Source: Gigaspora rosea (Eukaryota > Glomeromycota > Glomeromycetes > Diversisporales > Gigasporaceae). From it: DNA of 64,000 nt. A program made the translations under genes and the position numbers. Of the stretch, positions 24,226 to 35,918 are shown piece by piece. Below the pieces are notes generated by a model. It had not been told where the DNA came from. It ran no database searches and saw nothing but the letters and a program-made list of their open reading frames with translations. Every line of letters starts with the position of its first letter. Positions within the stretch are counted from its first letter, which is position 1. Location: NCBI GenBank assembly GCA_003550325.1, contig QKWP01000214.1, forward strand, positions 1-64,000, read 5' to 3'.

Positions 24226-24959
24226 CAGTCATCACTCTCTATAATTACCAAGTTCGTCATACCCTATTTTGGTGATTGTAAAGAGGTGTGACTATAAATA
24301 AAATACCTCATTATGGTCTGTTGATCAAAGGCCAATAAGTAATATTTTTGTGCATATTTGAAATACTACTAAAAAATTTAATCCAGTGGCCCAATTTGGA
24401 TAAAACAACTACCAGATTGTTTGACTCAATAAGACGATTCTAAAGAGTTCCAAATCATCCAAATTTAATTACAAATGCTAAGATATTAAGGATTTTTAAC
24501 TCAGATGTTTAAATTTAATCAATTCTTAAACATGTAAAGTTATACAAATCCTTAACGATCTCAGGAGTGTGTAATTCGATTTTAGCTATTTTGGGCTTAT
24601 TAGAATAGTCTCATTGAGATGAACATTTTGGTAGTTGTTTCATCTAAATTGGATCATTGGATCAAAAATAATTTGCTGTCAAACCTTTAAGTAGCTTTAA
24701 TAAATAATTTTAAATATACATGAATATGAAAATTGGCCAATCAGATTTTATAATCCATATTTAGTTAAAAATTGGTGACTATAATGAGGGTTTTTTATTA
24801 ATTAAATTGTTAAAAAATCAAATTTTCCATGGTAATAGTGATTATAAGAAATTTGTAACTATAATAAGGTTTTTTACTATGTTTGAATCTGTCACACAAA
24901 ATTGGGTGCTTAAATAGAGATGTGACTATATGGGGTGTGACTATAGAGAGGTCTAACTA
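24226..24959. mobile_element. TA-flanked palindromic MITE (pogo/Tc1-mariner-like), 734 bp
   Basis: Left end CAGTCATCACTCTCTATAA and right end CTATAGAGAGGTCTAACTA are inverted repeats flanked by TA on both sides. The ends resemble the CAGT...CTCTATAA termini of pogo-class elements. No transposase is present. It sits inside the palindromic array and itself contains a nested palindrome (about 24383-24666) whose arms start ATCCAGTGG / CCATTGGAT. Confidence 0.7.
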
Positions 24960-25760
24960 TATTTTGGAAATAAAAAAAACTTTCATCAATGATATCTCTA
25001 TGAGTTTTTGACCAAATTCGATAATAATTTTTTTATTAAATTTTACAGATCTGTAAAATTAAATAAAAAAATTTTTATTAAATTTGGTCAATAATTCACA
25101 GAAATATCTTTGATAAAAGTTCCTGTAAACAATTTTAGTGCAGTTTTTTTGTTTTATAAATTTAGAAGTAAAAAACTTTTATAAAAATATCTCTGTGAGT
25201 TCTTAACCAAATTCAATAAAAATTTTTTATTTTAATTCTAAAATTTGTAGAATTAAATAAAAAAATTTTATTGAATTTGGGCAAAAACACGCAAAGATAT
25301 CTTCAATAAAAGTTCTTATAAACAATTTTGGTATAGCTTCTTTGTAATTATATTTTTGGAAATAAAAAAACTTTTACAAAGATATCTTTCCAAATTTTTG
25401 ACTAAATTTAATGAATTTTTTTTTATTTAATTCTACAAATTTATATAATTAAAATAAAAAAATTTTTATCAAATTTGACCAAAAGCTCATAGAGATATCT
25501 TCAATAAAAATTTCTATAAACAATTTCAGCACAGCACCTTTGTTATATAATGTATGTTTTTAGAAGTAAAAATTTTCATTAAAGATATCTCTGCAAGTTC
25601 TTAACCAAAATTCAATAATTTTTTTATTTTAATTCTATAGATCTGTAGTATTTAAATAAAAAATTTTTATTGAATTTGGTCAAGAACTCATAAAGATATT
25701 TTTGATAAAAATTTTTTATTTTCAAAAATGTATATAACAAAGAAGCTGCACTGCAATTGT
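24960..25760. repeat. Palindromic tandem repeat, block 2
   Basis: Continuation of the GACCAAATT...AATTTGGTC array after the MITE, about three units. The last ends near a TTCAAAAATGTATATAACAA stretch. The plus-strand frame at 25728-25970 begins in it and is not a gene. Confidence 0.7.
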
Positions 25761-26278
25761 TTAAAGAAATTTCATCAAACATATCTTTACAAGTTCCTGT
25801 CCAAATTCAATAGAACTTTTTTTAATATGCTCATTACCTGTTCCAAATCTTATGCCAATTCAACTAGTAAACTGCTGCAAAGCCTAAGCCATTTACAGTC
25901 CAATTGCATCCCACACAGTCTACAGAATCTGTACCAATTTGGTCCAAACTCATACAAATCTGGATCTTGATCCATGTCACAAAGACCTGTGCCTATCCAA
26001 CTCCAATTTGTGCTGATTCAATTCAATTTTCTTTTAGAGTGAAAAACGTTGCAGAACATCATTGTTGTTGTATTATCTATTTCTATTTGATTATTTGTAT
26101 TATATTTTCTTTATTATTGTTACATAATATTATAAATTATTTCAAAGTAATCTGATTTAATTGAGCAATAACTCAGCAGTTTTCATTGGCTATACTATGT
26201 AAACATAAATAATTCTTTTTAAAATTTGAAAATTTTATATCTTCGAACAAAGGTTTCTTAACAACTATGTGATTAAAC
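25761..26278. other. Spacer, possible decayed element
   Basis: The stretch 25830-26040 is less AT-rich and has repeated CCAATT / AATTTGG words, suggesting a decayed palindromic element, but no ends could be fixed. Confidence 0.35.
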
Positions 26279-26759
26279 TAGTGATACGGGTCAATGAAAA
26301 AATCGCGGGCCGAGGCTGATTCAAAAAAACTTATGCCAGTCGACCAGGCTGACCTTTTTCTAGTGTAATTTTTTCTAATCAGAATCAGTCAACATTAAAC
26401 ATGTAACAAGCCATCAGGTAGTTTTTTATCGAATTTCTAGTAATGTTAAATGATTTAATTTTTATTCTTTTTGTCCTTGAGAAAAATTCCAGCATATTAG
26501 TATTTCATTTTGGTTGATTGTCTATGTCTCAGAACATTTTATACTTAGATTATATTCGCTATGCAGTTTATCACCTAAATAATTTATATTATTATAAATG
26601 ACTAGCCAATTTTTATTTAATTCCTGGCCTGAAATATACTTTAGAAGATAATCGATTCTAACACTTCTCTTATCAACCGGCCCAGCTCACAAAGGTGCGG
26701 GCTGAGAGTCGACCCGCCCATCGACCTGGCCGTTGGGCCAGGGTCGACCCGTATCACTA
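26279..26759. mobile_element. hAT-like MITE, 481 bp, perfect 14-bp ends
   Basis: Ends TAGTGATACGGGTC and GACCCGTATCACTA are perfect inverted repeats. They are flanked by an exact 8-bp duplication GATTAAAC (26271-26278 and 26760-26767). Subterminal GGGCC / GGTCGAC motifs occur at both ends. No transposase. It is the best-preserved of the hAT-like set in the window. Confidence 0.9.
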
Positions 26760-26767
26760 GATTAAAC

Positions 26768-27099
26768 CATTGTTGCAAATTGTCAAAATTTTTTCAATTG
26801 ATTAGTCAGTTAATTATTTTTCAGTTAACAACTAGTTGAAATTCAATTGATTATTATAATTGATTAATTAAAAAGTTTTGACTAATCATTATTTCTTAAA
26901 CTGTTAGATTTAACAATCAAATTTCACATTTATTAAAATTTTAAGCTTGCTCTTCTATAATCTTAAAACAAGATTAAAGAATTGGTTTTAAAATAATTTT
27001 AAGGGTACTGCTATTCATACTACAAAAAATGCTATTTGCATAAAGATTATATATACATTAATTTTATTCTTTTGCACTATGTAGATAAATATTTAAATT
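26768..27099. other. AT-rich spacer
   Basis: Contains an AATTGATT / AATCAATT palindromic stretch at 26795-26865. No gene. Confidence 0.4.
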
Positions 27100-27595
27100 T
27101 TAAAAAATTTTACTAACATTATCTCTATGAGTACCTAACCAAATCTGATGAAAAATTTTTTATTTGAATTCTACAAATTCATAGAATTAAAATAAAAAAA
27201 ATTTTTATCAAACTTGGTCAAGAACTCATAGAGATATCTTCATAAAGTACTTGTAAACAATTTCAGTATACCTTCTTTTTTATTTATATTTTTAGAAATG
27301 AAAATCTTTTATCAAAAAAATTTCTGTGAATTCTTGACCAAATTCAATGAAATTTTTTTTATTTAAATTCTATGGATTCTTAGAATTCAAATAAAAAGAT
27401 TTCATTAAATTTGGTCAAGAACTCACAGAGATATCTTGAATGAAATTCTTGTAAACAATTTTGGCACAGCTTCTTTGTAATCACATTTTGGAAATAAAAA
27501 AACTTTCATTAAAGATATCTTTATCGAGTTCTTGACCAAATTTGATGAAAATTTTTTTATTTAAATTCTATGAATTCATAGAATTATAAATTCTT
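27100..27595. repeat. Palindromic tandem repeat, block 3
   Basis: Same family as blocks 1 and 2 (ACCAAATCTGATGAAAAATT, ATCAAACTTGGTCAAGAACT, AGAGATATCTTCATAAAG). The hAT-like MITE at 26279-26759 and its flanks separate it from block 2. Confidence 0.7.
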
Positions 27596-27674
27596 GTGCC
27601 ACCACGATAACGATGTGGATTGACTATTAAAACATAAATTTACATAAGTAATCAATATAAGATGAACAAGCTAA

Positions 27675-28016
27675 CTACACATGAAGTAAAATTTTGTAAG
27701 GAATTTTTTTTGTTAAGACACACATGGAAACTTCATCAGTGAAATAATGAGATATTACTCTTTTTTTTAAAAAAATCATTTACTAATCTTTTGCTCTCCA
27801 CAAAATGAGCCAACACGTGTGTGACGTACACATACGTGCCATCTGAACGCGCCATTTCATATGACGTGATATTACGTGCCACCCTCTGCCGTAATGTCCG
27901 TGGCATTTTTACCGTGCCATTCGTAAAACGTTCCTGTGCGTGCCACATGATCCGTGCCATTTCGAGCATTCCTGACACCAACCCGTACCACCACCCGTAC
28001 CACTTTTCTTGTAGGG
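27675..28016. mobile_element. GTACCAC-rich element, right-hand part
   Basis: Aligns with the right half of the element at 56042-56689: GAATTTTTTTTGTTAAGACA, CATCAGTGAAATAATGAGAT, GAGCCAACACGT and the terminal ACCACTTTTCTTGTAGGG. It is full of CGTGCCA / CGTACCA words. The left half is missing or diverged. The frames at 27736-28150 on both strands run across these repeats and are not genes. Confidence 0.6.
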
Positions 28017-28054
28017 AGGTCGATTTCAAATTGATCTTAAATTTTGCAATGACG

Positions 28055-28375
28055 TACGTTAAGCCACTCAAGGTTAATTTTTCGTTTTGCATAATCTGTT
28101 ATTCCAAAATTTCAGCCAGCGGGTTGGATTTCTTTTTTAATTTACTGTAAATTAATAGGTACATGTTCACATCTAAAGCCACGCAAATTTAATTTTCCGT
28201 TTTGCAAAATATGGAATTAGAAAATGTGGAATTTTTTAATTTTTTTATTTTTTATTTTTTACTGGACCTATTAGTAATTTCGTAAAATTAAGGAGAACGG
28301 ACACAATTGGAACTTAAAAAAAATTGGGTCGGCAGGTTATGCAAACGAAAAAATTAACTTTACGTGGCCTTATAT
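28055..28375. mobile_element. Palindromic element with AAGCCAC...TTTTGC ends
   Basis: AAGCCACTCAAGG...TTTTCGTTTTGCATAA near 28055 and AAGCCACGCAAAT...TTTCCGTTTTGCAAAA near 28178 are direct copies. TTATGCAAACGAAAAAATTA...ACGTGGCCTT near 28337-28373 is the inverted copy. The true left end could be either direct copy. Confidence 0.5.
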
Positions 28376-29936
28376 ATATGTTGATCAATTAGAAGGAAAC
28401 TCGTGTAGAGGTGCGAACTATAAACTATTAGTTATATAAATAATATGTAGTTTATTGTAAAACAGTAGTTTTAAAATAAACTATTTAAACTCATGTATTA
28501 TCAGTTGGAAAACATCGTTTCCTTTTGGAAAGTACACTAGCAACGTTTTCCTTAAATCCCAATTGCATCTTCCGATCCATAATCTAAGCTGCCAACTAAT
28601 ATTATTACGGGGAGACCGTAACAGTATTTTACATCATTGATAAATCGTATAATCATTTTGAATTACCATGGAACAAATTATTTTTATTGTACTAATCTTT
28701 TTCGAACTCGTTTTATTAATATGATTTGACGAATCGACTTCTACATTTGACATGTCAACGAAACAATGCCGGCCGTCCAAAAAAAAAGTTTGAAATATTA
28801 TATAACAAGCAATAAAGCAATAATGTCGATAATATATACAGTCTATATTGATAGGTGTAATGCTTTTATCGTGCGCGCGTAGTTTATTAAATTATTATCT
28901 TTTTAAATGTCATAAATTTCAGCAGATCCAATCTCTAATGCTATGAATGACTCGAGATTTTGTTTGACAGGATTTTGGTTTCGGTTGGATTTTTTAATGC
29001 GATGATTAAAAGGTCCTAGAGTTGCAGTATATGCGCTATAAAATGCATCTGGGAAATCTTAGACAAATTATTTGAAGATTGAATGAAATGAATTTAATTT
29101 TTATTCCTATTTAATTTGTGGACCTTTTTACGCAGAGAACCTAAATTATCAAATTTTAAAAAAAGAAATAATTTTTTAGTTTTGTAATCTTTGATATATC
29201 AAAATGTCGCAAAAACAAGAGTATCTGCAATTAAGCCACTAAAATCCACTTATACTGTACTTGTTTTTATAAATTTTATCCCTAAAGCAGACCCTAACCC
29301 TAAAATAATACCAAAAAAAACATCCCCAAAGTTTGTATTTCGGTGGCATTTCTACTTTATCCATTAAACTATTTGCTGGAGGATTTGCCTACAAATTTTT
29401 GACCAAAATTGTTTTTGCTTGTACAACTTATGTAAATCATAATTTAGACCTAGATTATCTATTTTATCGGCCAAACTACTTGCATAACGCTTTTAACTGA
29501 TATGCATTTAGTTATTTTAGCTATTTTTATCGTCACCTTGTCTTTATTTCCTTTTAAATTGGTGATAACACCTATAAAAATACTTACATATTTTTGTTGA
29601 AACTATGGATTGGATCTAAATTTTCTGATATAAATTCTGATTTCCGACAATTTCTATACGATACATTCATGATCTGCTTAGGTCCTTTAAACACATGACT
29701 TTGGCTGTTAAATATAAGTAATTATTGGATAAATTTTGCAGGAAAATATGACCGCAAATGTTTACGGTCTATTGAATGCAATACAAATTTCATTTTAATC
29801 TGTCGCAAAAATATTTTTTTAAAAAAATAAAATAGATTTTTACTAATTATACACAGGGTGTAGGTATTAATTTTATTAATTCTGTGATTGCAAATTTGTG
29901 TAACATGCCAATCAAACCAATTTCTACGTTAAAACC
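28376..29936. other. Long spacer without a gene
   Basis: About 1.5 kb in which I find no reading frame, repeat array or element ends. Base composition is more even in 28500-29200 than in neighbouring repeats, so it may be unique sequence. A short ACCCTAACCCTAA run at 29290 is not telomeric in context. Confidence 0.4.
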
Positions 29937-30095
29937 CTTTCTTATGGTTAGGGTAAGGGTGAATTTGGGATTGGGGTGAGGTATAGTTTATACCAAAATT
30001 TCGCAAGGAATTTTTTTTGTTAGAAGAAAAAAAGAGATTTCATAATCGAAATTTTGGGATATTGGCTGGTTTTATAAACCACCGTGTTCAAACAC
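29937..30095. repeat. Dispersed repeat (GCAAGGAATTTTTTTTGTTA type)
   Basis: GCAAGGAATTTTTTTTGTTA, then AGAGATTTCATAATCGAAAT, preceded by TTAGGGTAAGGGTGA. The reverse complement aligns with 48996-49143 over its whole length. Partial relatives lie at 27690-27780, 44195-44290, 44820-44920 and 56370-56460. Confidence 0.65.
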
Positions 30096-30118
30096 CCCGT
30101 GTACAAATAGTAATTGTC

Positions 30119-30242
30119 AACAAAATAATCTTTATATGTAACGAAATTTTATTAAATTTAAATTTGAAAATAAAAAAAAAAACAAAATAATCTTTATATA
30201 TAACTAAATTTTATTAAATTTAAATTTGAAAATAAAAAAAAA
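30119..30242 (+). repeat. Tandem duplication, 62 bp x 2
   Basis: CAAAATAATCTTTATAT at 30121 and 30183 start two nearly identical 62-bp units. Confidence 0.85.
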
Positions 30243-30529
30243 TGAAGCAATAATATAATTTATTTTAAGACCAATATAATATTATTATGTCTTCATCCCA
30301 TTTGTGAATTTAACTCTATTTTTATAACAATATTCAAGTAAATTCATTTTTTAGGTTTCCAAAAATTATAAAGTTTTGAATGTCAATTCCAATACCACAG
30401 AGTTAGCTACATTACATCAAGTTAGAAAATAAATGTTCATTTTTGCAGATTTTTGATAAAAAATAAAGGATCTCATTACATTCATTAATTTCTGCTCAAT
30501 TCAACATTTATAATAATATACTATACTGC

Positions 30530-31651
30530 TTATTTCATTAGCACCATATTAGCATGCTTTTGGTAATAAATAAATGCTTTATATTCATCTTTTTCAATTC
30601 CAATCCCATGAAGATAACAATAACCAACTTGATATATTCCGTTGGCATTATTCATAATAGCAGATTTCTGATAATAAATAAACGCTTTATATTCGCTTTC
30701 TTCAACTCCAATTCCATTTTCATAACAATATCCAAGATGGTACATCCCACCATAATTACCCAAATTAGCAGATTTTTGAAAAGAAATGAATGCTTTATGT
30801 TCATCAGTTTCAACTCCAATTCCATTAAGATAACAGTAACCTACTTGATCCATTCCATCAGAGTTACCCATATCGGCAGATTTTTGATAATAAGTGAATG
30901 CTTTATGCTCATCTTTTTCAACTCCAATTCCTTTTTCGTAGCAATATCCGAGACTTTTCATTCCTATGGGATGTTCTATTTCAGTTAATCTTTGATAATA
31001 AATCAATGCCTTATTGATATCTTTTTTAACTCCAAATCCATATTGATAGCAATTACCAAGAGATTCAATTCCGTATGGATCATCCATATCTGCTGATTTT
31101 TGATAACAAATAAATGCTTTATAATTATCTTTTATAACTCCTATACCATATTCATAACAGAAGCCAAGAGCACACATTCCATTAGAATTTCCCAACTCAG
31201 CTGATTTTCGATAATGAATAAATGCTTGATAATAATCGTTTTTAATCCATTTTCCACAATAGTAGCAAATTGCAAGGATATATTGAATGACTGAATTGGT
31301 TTGGACAACAGGATTTCTTTGATTATTCAAAAATAAGTTGATTATTTCTTCTGGTTTTTGTTGCTTATTTGCCATATGATTATTTATTGAGTAAATAATT
31401 GCGCCATCATAATTTCCTTTCATAACTTCCTTGTTATACAAATCACATAATTCTTTAATAACTCCACTTAGAAAATCGTTTGAATCATGCAATGATAAAT
31501 CTTCTAGTTTTGAACAATTTATAAGTTGTTCTTTATCATTACAAATAGTGCTTTTTATTGAATGTTCCATAAATGGGTTATTGTAAATGTTTAGCAAACT
31601 TTTTTCATTTGACATAAGTGTGTTCACATATTCGAAACGAGTACAATGCAT
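30530..31651 (-). CDS. Sel1-repeat protein, 373 aa
   Basis: A single-exon frame of 373 codons. Residues 1-125 are a non-repeated, mainly helical-looking region (with the segment KEVMKGNYDGAIIYSINNH at about 74-92). From about residue 125 to the end it is a string of six to seven Sel1-like units of exactly 36 residues, with markers G-x-x-x-LGYCYxxGIGVxKDxxKAF-x-YYQKSAxMG at steps starting near 155, 191, 227, 263, 299 and 335. Sel1 repeats form a TPR-like solenoid that binds proteins. In Glomeromycotina they are hugely expanded and often sit behind a kinase domain; none is present here. The last unit ends at KHANMVLMK without the usual following helix, so the C terminus may be shortened. A decayed relative is head-to-head at 32557. 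Start: first ATG in frame, with no in-frame extension seen. Confidence 0.85.
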   Translation of the reverse strand: MHCTRFEYVNTLMSNEKSLLNIYNNPFMEHSIKSTICNDKEQLINCSKLEDLSLHDSNDFLSGVIKELCDLYNKEVMKGNYDGAIIYSINNHMANKQQKPEEIINLFLNNQRNPVVQTNSVIQYILAICYYCGKWIKNDYYQAFIHYRKSAELGNSNGMCALGFCYEYGIGVIKDNYKAFICYQKSADMDDPYGIESLGNCYQYGFGVKKDINKALIYYQRLTEIEHPIGMKSLGYCYEKGIGVEKDEHKAFTYYQKSADMGNSDGMDQVGYCYLNGIGVETDEHKAFISFQKSANLGNYGGMYHLGYCYENGIGVEESEYKAFIYYQKSAIMNNANGIYQVGYCYLHGIGIEKDEYKAFIYYQKHANMVLMK

Positions 31652-32556
31652 TATATATAATTGCTTGTTACACGAATATTTTTGTACTATGGTCCCGTCC
31701 CAAATATGGGTTAGGCAAATTTCCTACTTTGCGTAACTACGCAATCTGTGTTAACTATAGTCAAGTTACGAATTAAAAATTATCGACTTTAATAAAATTA
31801 GGGAATGTTTACTTCAACTGTTTGTATTTTTTCTGTAGTGTATGTTTGGACTTTAAGTTTTGCACCGTACGTACAGTACATAATTCGTACGTACGTGCGT
31901 AATATCCATTTACTTATTTGCGCGGGTAACACAACCCAAAAAAGAAAATCCGATTTTGTAAATAAACTAAGTGCGTGAAATAAAAATTTAGGGTTAGGGT
32001 CTTAATAAAAGAAAATAAAAAAAAAGAGAAATATAAAATAAAAAAAAAATAAAAAACAAAAAATTTTTAATTAGTGCACCAAGATCGATTTAAACATTAG
32101 TTTTTGCGTATTTTCGCTTTTTTCTTCTTTTACGCGTGTTCGAATTCTTCGTCGGGCTGATCCTGAATAGTCAAAATTTGCACTCTCCGATTGGCTATTT
32201 CCTCTCCAGGAGCTTGTATTACCCGCGCAAATACGTGGATGCCGTAATATCGATCGAAGGTGTGACATTACATAGAGCCAAATGCTGTGTAACAAGCATT
32301 TATGTATTTCAGTATTTGATATATAACTCATTGTCCAATTTGAATATACGGACAGCTTGAGATATCATGTCAAATGGGAAAAACTAGCAAACCATTTTTT
32401 ACGTGCAATAAAGATAATAAGGATCCAATAAATAATATCGATTTTTTGAAATGTCGATAAATAATAATCTTTCTCCCTTTGGGAAGCGATCAAGTGAAAC
32501 CTATCTATTAACAATTAAAATAATCCATCTACAAAATGATCAACCAATCCTTAATG
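31652..32556. other. Divergent intergenic region between Sel1 gene and Sel1 pseudogene
   Basis: Probably holds the promoter of the minus-strand Sel1 gene; no TATA or other box can be assigned with confidence. It contains CGTACGTAC-type palindromic runs at 31868-31900. A minus-strand frame of 86 codons at 32071-32331 has no recognisable content and is rich in R/S. Confidence 0.4.
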
Positions 32557-33320
32557 ATAAAGATCAAGTTGTCAATATTTTAAAAAATATCCGGTTTGTC
32601 GTTGCATGGTTCACGAGATTTAGACAATAAAGAAGTGATGAAAGGAAATTATGATGATTCGATTTACTCAATAAATTAATATTTAGCAAATATGCAACCA
32701 AAAAAAAAGAAGAAATAATCAATACATGTTTAAAGAACAAAAAAATCCAGCTAATTCAAACTAATCCTATGAAACGACATATTCTTAAAATATGTTATGC
32801 CTATGGAAAATGGATTAAAAATGGCAATCGTCTAGCGTTTATTCATTATCAAATCAGCTGAATTAGGAAATTCAAATGGTGGAATTGGAGTTGAAAAGAC
32901 GACATTAAAGCATTCACTTGTTATCAAAAATCAGCAGATATGAAGATCCGTATGGAATCGGTTCTTTTTCTTATCAAGATGGAATTGGTGTTGAAAAGGA
33001 CATAAATAAAGCATGATTTTATTAACGCAAATTAGTTGAATGGGACATGCTATAGGAATGAACAGATTACGAAGATGGAATTGAAAATTGGAATAGATGA
33101 ACGTAAAATATTCATTTATTATCAAAAATCAGCTGATATTGGTTATGCTAGCGGAATAATTGGCTTGGATGTTGTTATGGGAAAAGAATTGGAGTTGAAA
33201 AAAGATGAACTAAGGCATTAATTTATTTCTAAAAATATGTTGATATGGGTGATTCTACTGGAATATTCAATCTTGCAGATTATTATCAAAATGGAGTTGG
33301 AATTGAACGGTGCGGCTTGC
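32557..33320 (+). pseudogene. Decayed Sel1-repeat gene
   Basis: Plus-strand relic of the same family as 30530-31651, recognisable across several frames. DKDQVVNILKN (near 32557) parallels NDKEQLIN. GNYDDSIYSIN near 32650 parallels GNYDGAIIYSIN. YGKWIKNGNRLAFIHYQ near 32808 parallels CGKWIKNDYYQAFIHYR. Later pieces include AFTCYQKSADM, KIFIYYQKSADIGYASGI (33100-33156) and YYQNGVGIE near 33290. Stops and frame changes are scattered throughout, so it is a pseudogene. Its order and opposite orientation suggest an old inverted duplication with the intact gene. Confidence 0.75.
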
Positions 33321-33537
33321 TTCACCGACAAGACATCCCATTTCACCGACAAATCATTTCCCGAAGCTCATTTCACCGATAAAGTAATTCTGGTCATTAT
33401 CGTTAAGGTCAGGGTTAAAGTTAGTGTGCTTTATGGAAAACTTGCCGGTGAAATGAAATGAACTGTTGGTAAAATGAACTTGTCGGTGAAATGTGGTGTC
33501 TATGAAGTGATTGTCGGTGAAATAATACGGACCCGAT
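33306..33537. mobile_element. TTTCACCGACAA palindromic element, copy 1
   Basis: Left arm carries repeated TTCACCGACAA / TTTCACCGATAA words. Right arm carries TTGTCGGTGAAAT words, ending GTGAAATAATACGGACCC. The centre holds TCAGGGTTAAAGTTAGTGTG. Same layout and centre as 39171-39488. Confidence 0.65.
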
Positions 33538-33563
33538 AATTCTAATGGAATGTCCAATTTTGA

Positions 33564-33700
33564 TAGTGTTCGGATCTGCTAGATTTTTTATCCGGATTAT
33601 CCGGATAATATAGATAACAGGTAATAACAGATAATTTATCCGGATAATTGCTTTAATTTCAGATAATTATCTATAGATAATCTGTATTAATTTATATGGT
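33564..33700. mobile_element. TAGTGTTCGGATC end with ATCCGGATAA motifs
   Basis: Starts TAGTGTTCGGATCTG and carries ATCCGGATAAT and CAGATAAT motifs. The inverted counterpart is at about 35800-35918 (AGATCCAAACACTA). These could be the two ends of one interrupted hAT-like element, but the flanking 8-mers do not match, so separate fragments are equally possible. Confidence 0.4.
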
Positions 33701-33758
33701 GAAATGGTGAAATGGTGAAATTGATCAAGTGTTAAAACATTCATTTATTAATATTATA

Positions 33759-34544
33759 CAGTGGCCTACCATAGTAATGTGGACACTTTTTAAAAATTTG
33801 TATAAAGCTAAATAAAAAAGTTAAGAAGCTAAAAATAAAATTATAAATTTATTAAATCTATATTTTTTAAATAAAAAAAAGATTAAAAAATTCTATGTAG
33901 TACTTTTTGAAATATATAAGATTAATTAATATTGTGTAATGTTGCACAAAGACGAAATTAGTAATTTTTAAAAAACTAGTTATTATATTTACTATATAAT
34001 AAAAAAATTTTTTTATTAAGTAAATTAAACTTAATAATTAAGTAAAATTTGTTCAGTATAACAAATTACATATAATACTAAATTTTTAGAGATTTTTAAA
34101 AAATATTAAGCAAAATATTTTTATTAAATATAAAAGCTAAATTATTAAATAAAAATTGAAAAATTGCTAAATATGGTAATTTTATTACTATTATAGCAAT
34201 TTAATGAAAAAATTTCAAAAAATTCTGAAATTTTTACAATATGTATAATTTGTTATACTGAACAAATTTTATTTAATAATTAGATTTAGTTTACTTAATA
34301 AAAAAAATAATTTTTATATATACTAAAAATTAGTATTCAATTTATACTAAACCTATATTAAAAACTGGAAATCGACGCGATTAAAAATTTAAAAATTTTT
34401 TTAAATTTAATTATCTTAAAAAGCTTGCAAAGAATTTTATAATTTTTTATTATTTAAAAGATATAGATTTAATAAGTCTATAATTTTATTTTTAGCTTTA
34501 TACAAATTTTTAAAAAGTGTCCACAATACCTTGGTAGGCCACTG
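33759..34544. mobile_element. TA-flanked Tc1/mariner-like palindromic MITE, 786 bp
   Basis: CAGTGGCCTACCATAGTAAT at the left faces TACCTTGGTAGGCCACTG at the right. TA lies on both sides. The inverted similarity continues for several hundred bases (TTTTTAAAAATTTGTATAAAGC and its complement), so the whole element is a long imperfect palindrome without a transposase frame. A related left end is at 59489. Confidence 0.75.
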
Positions 34545-34574
34545 TAGTTATTATCTGATATATGCATTTTTAAT

Positions 34575-34710
34575 TCATCAATAAATATACGTCCATCCAT
34601 TTCAATTACTATTCCATTTTGGCAATGATATTATAACCATTCCATTCATATGATTCATGCCAGGTGATTTTGATAATAATTGAACACTTTCTTTCCATTT
34701 TGAAACTCGT
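34575..34710 (-). pseudogene. Short Sel1-repeat relic
   Basis: Read on the minus strand, GGAATGGTTATAATATCATT...CAAAATGGAATAGTAATTG...GATGGACG matches the Sel1 DNA pattern (GMxxLGYCYxNGIxIExDx). One repeat only, out of frame. Confidence 0.5.
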
Positions 34711-34747
34711 ATATATATTTATTTATTTATATAATAATTATATATAT

Positions 34748-35050
34748 ATATTTTTTATTGTAAAATTATCGTCAGTCTCAAGTGTCCTGTACATTTTTAC
34801 CAGTCATTTTGTTCATGTGATGAGAAAATGTTGTATACTTTTTTTAATCGTCGTCGCTATTTTCAAATTACAGCCTGTGAGAATATTTATACGTACGATT
34901 TACGAACTGTAAATGGTTAGTTGCTTGCTTGGAAAGCATGAGTGTGTATATGAATTTAACCTTTTAAAGGTATTGTTCGTGAATATTTAATATGTATTAG
35001 CGTACTATATGATAAATTTAGTAGAGTAAATATGAACTTGGAAAATCAAC
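34748..35050 (-). repeat. Dispersed repeat, inverted copy of 15570-15890
   Basis: On the minus strand it contains CCAAGCAAGCAACTAACCAT, ACATGAACAAAATGACTGG and TACAGGACACTTGAG in the same order as the copy at 15570-15890. The plus-strand frame at 34664-34912 crosses it and is not a gene. Confidence 0.65.
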
Positions 35051-35799
35051 ATTTCCGACTTCGGTGTTCTACCTTATTATAGATAATGTCAAGTGGATCA
35101 AAAAATCAATAATACAGAAATAAAAATCGGATCTTCAGAATACGTATATACATTGATGTAACGGCAATCACTATCAGCACAACTATGAGAAATTAAATTA
35201 CAGAATCAGGTATCGCATTTTAAAAGTTAGACTAACAATTTTATGTGGTACAGTACAAAATACAGTTACATCAGATGTGAAGATGTAACATGCTAAGTTT
35301 CTATATTTATTCACATCCTTGCTTCGTCATATGCATTTATCTAGTAAGATGCAAATTTTTGTGTACGAACGCCATTTAAATTGCAGTATAACTATACACT
35401 ACGTGAAATCTTCAATATCACTCCGTTCCTGATATGAAGCCTTCATACTAAATATGGAATATATAAATTTGTATTAGCATTTATCACGAGTATAATATGT
35501 ACCATTAAAGTTGTTATTGGAGCAAAATTCTGTAACAACCCATAGAGTGTGTTGAGAACTCAAGAAATATATAATAACCCGGAGCAAAGTTATTACTTAA
35601 AACCCAGGTTGCTCCATATATGAAATGATCTGGAGCAATTCTGGGTTGCTCCATACGGATTATCTTGCGTGAAATTAAAACTAGCGCATCTACAATTTCG
35701 CAAGTATGATTTAATAGTTAAATTGTATGACACAATTCTGCGATACACAAAATTTATATTATAGGTTTACCTAGTACGAAATATATGTCTAATAATTAA
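35051..35799. other. Spacer, mostly unique-looking
   Basis: No gene. 35575-35650 has a GGAGCAA / TTGCTCC pair of inverted motifs (AACCCGGAGCAA ... GGTTGCTCC, repeated), suggesting a small decayed palindrome. Confidence 0.4.
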
Positions 35800-35918
35800 C
35801 AAATAACCTAGATAATTATCCGGAAAATGGAATTATGAACTGATATAGATAACAGATAATGATTTCTTTCAACAGATAATTACTTTTAGATAAACAGATT
35901 TTCTAGATCCAAACACTA
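35800..35918. mobile_element. AGATCCAAACACTA end, partner-like to 33564
   Basis: Reverse complement begins TAGTGTTTGGATCTAG and carries ATTATCTGTT motifs as at 33564-33700. Confidence 0.4.

Noticed and set aside
25728-26155. 80- and 83-codon frames in neighbouring plus frames
   Set aside because: They start inside a palindromic repeat block and have no recognisable content.
27736-28150. Overlapping frames of 118 and 109 codons on opposite strands
   Set aside because: Both read through CGTGCCA words of a mobile element that recurs at 56042-56689.
29283-29300. ACCCTAACCCTAA and similar runs at several places
   Set aside because: Only two or three units each, mostly inside dispersed repeats, in both orientations; not telomeres.
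33564-35918. One large hAT-like element spanning both TAGTGTT ends
   Set aside because: The flanking 8-mers (AATTTTGA and GTTGCAGA) do not match, so I list the ends as separate candidates.
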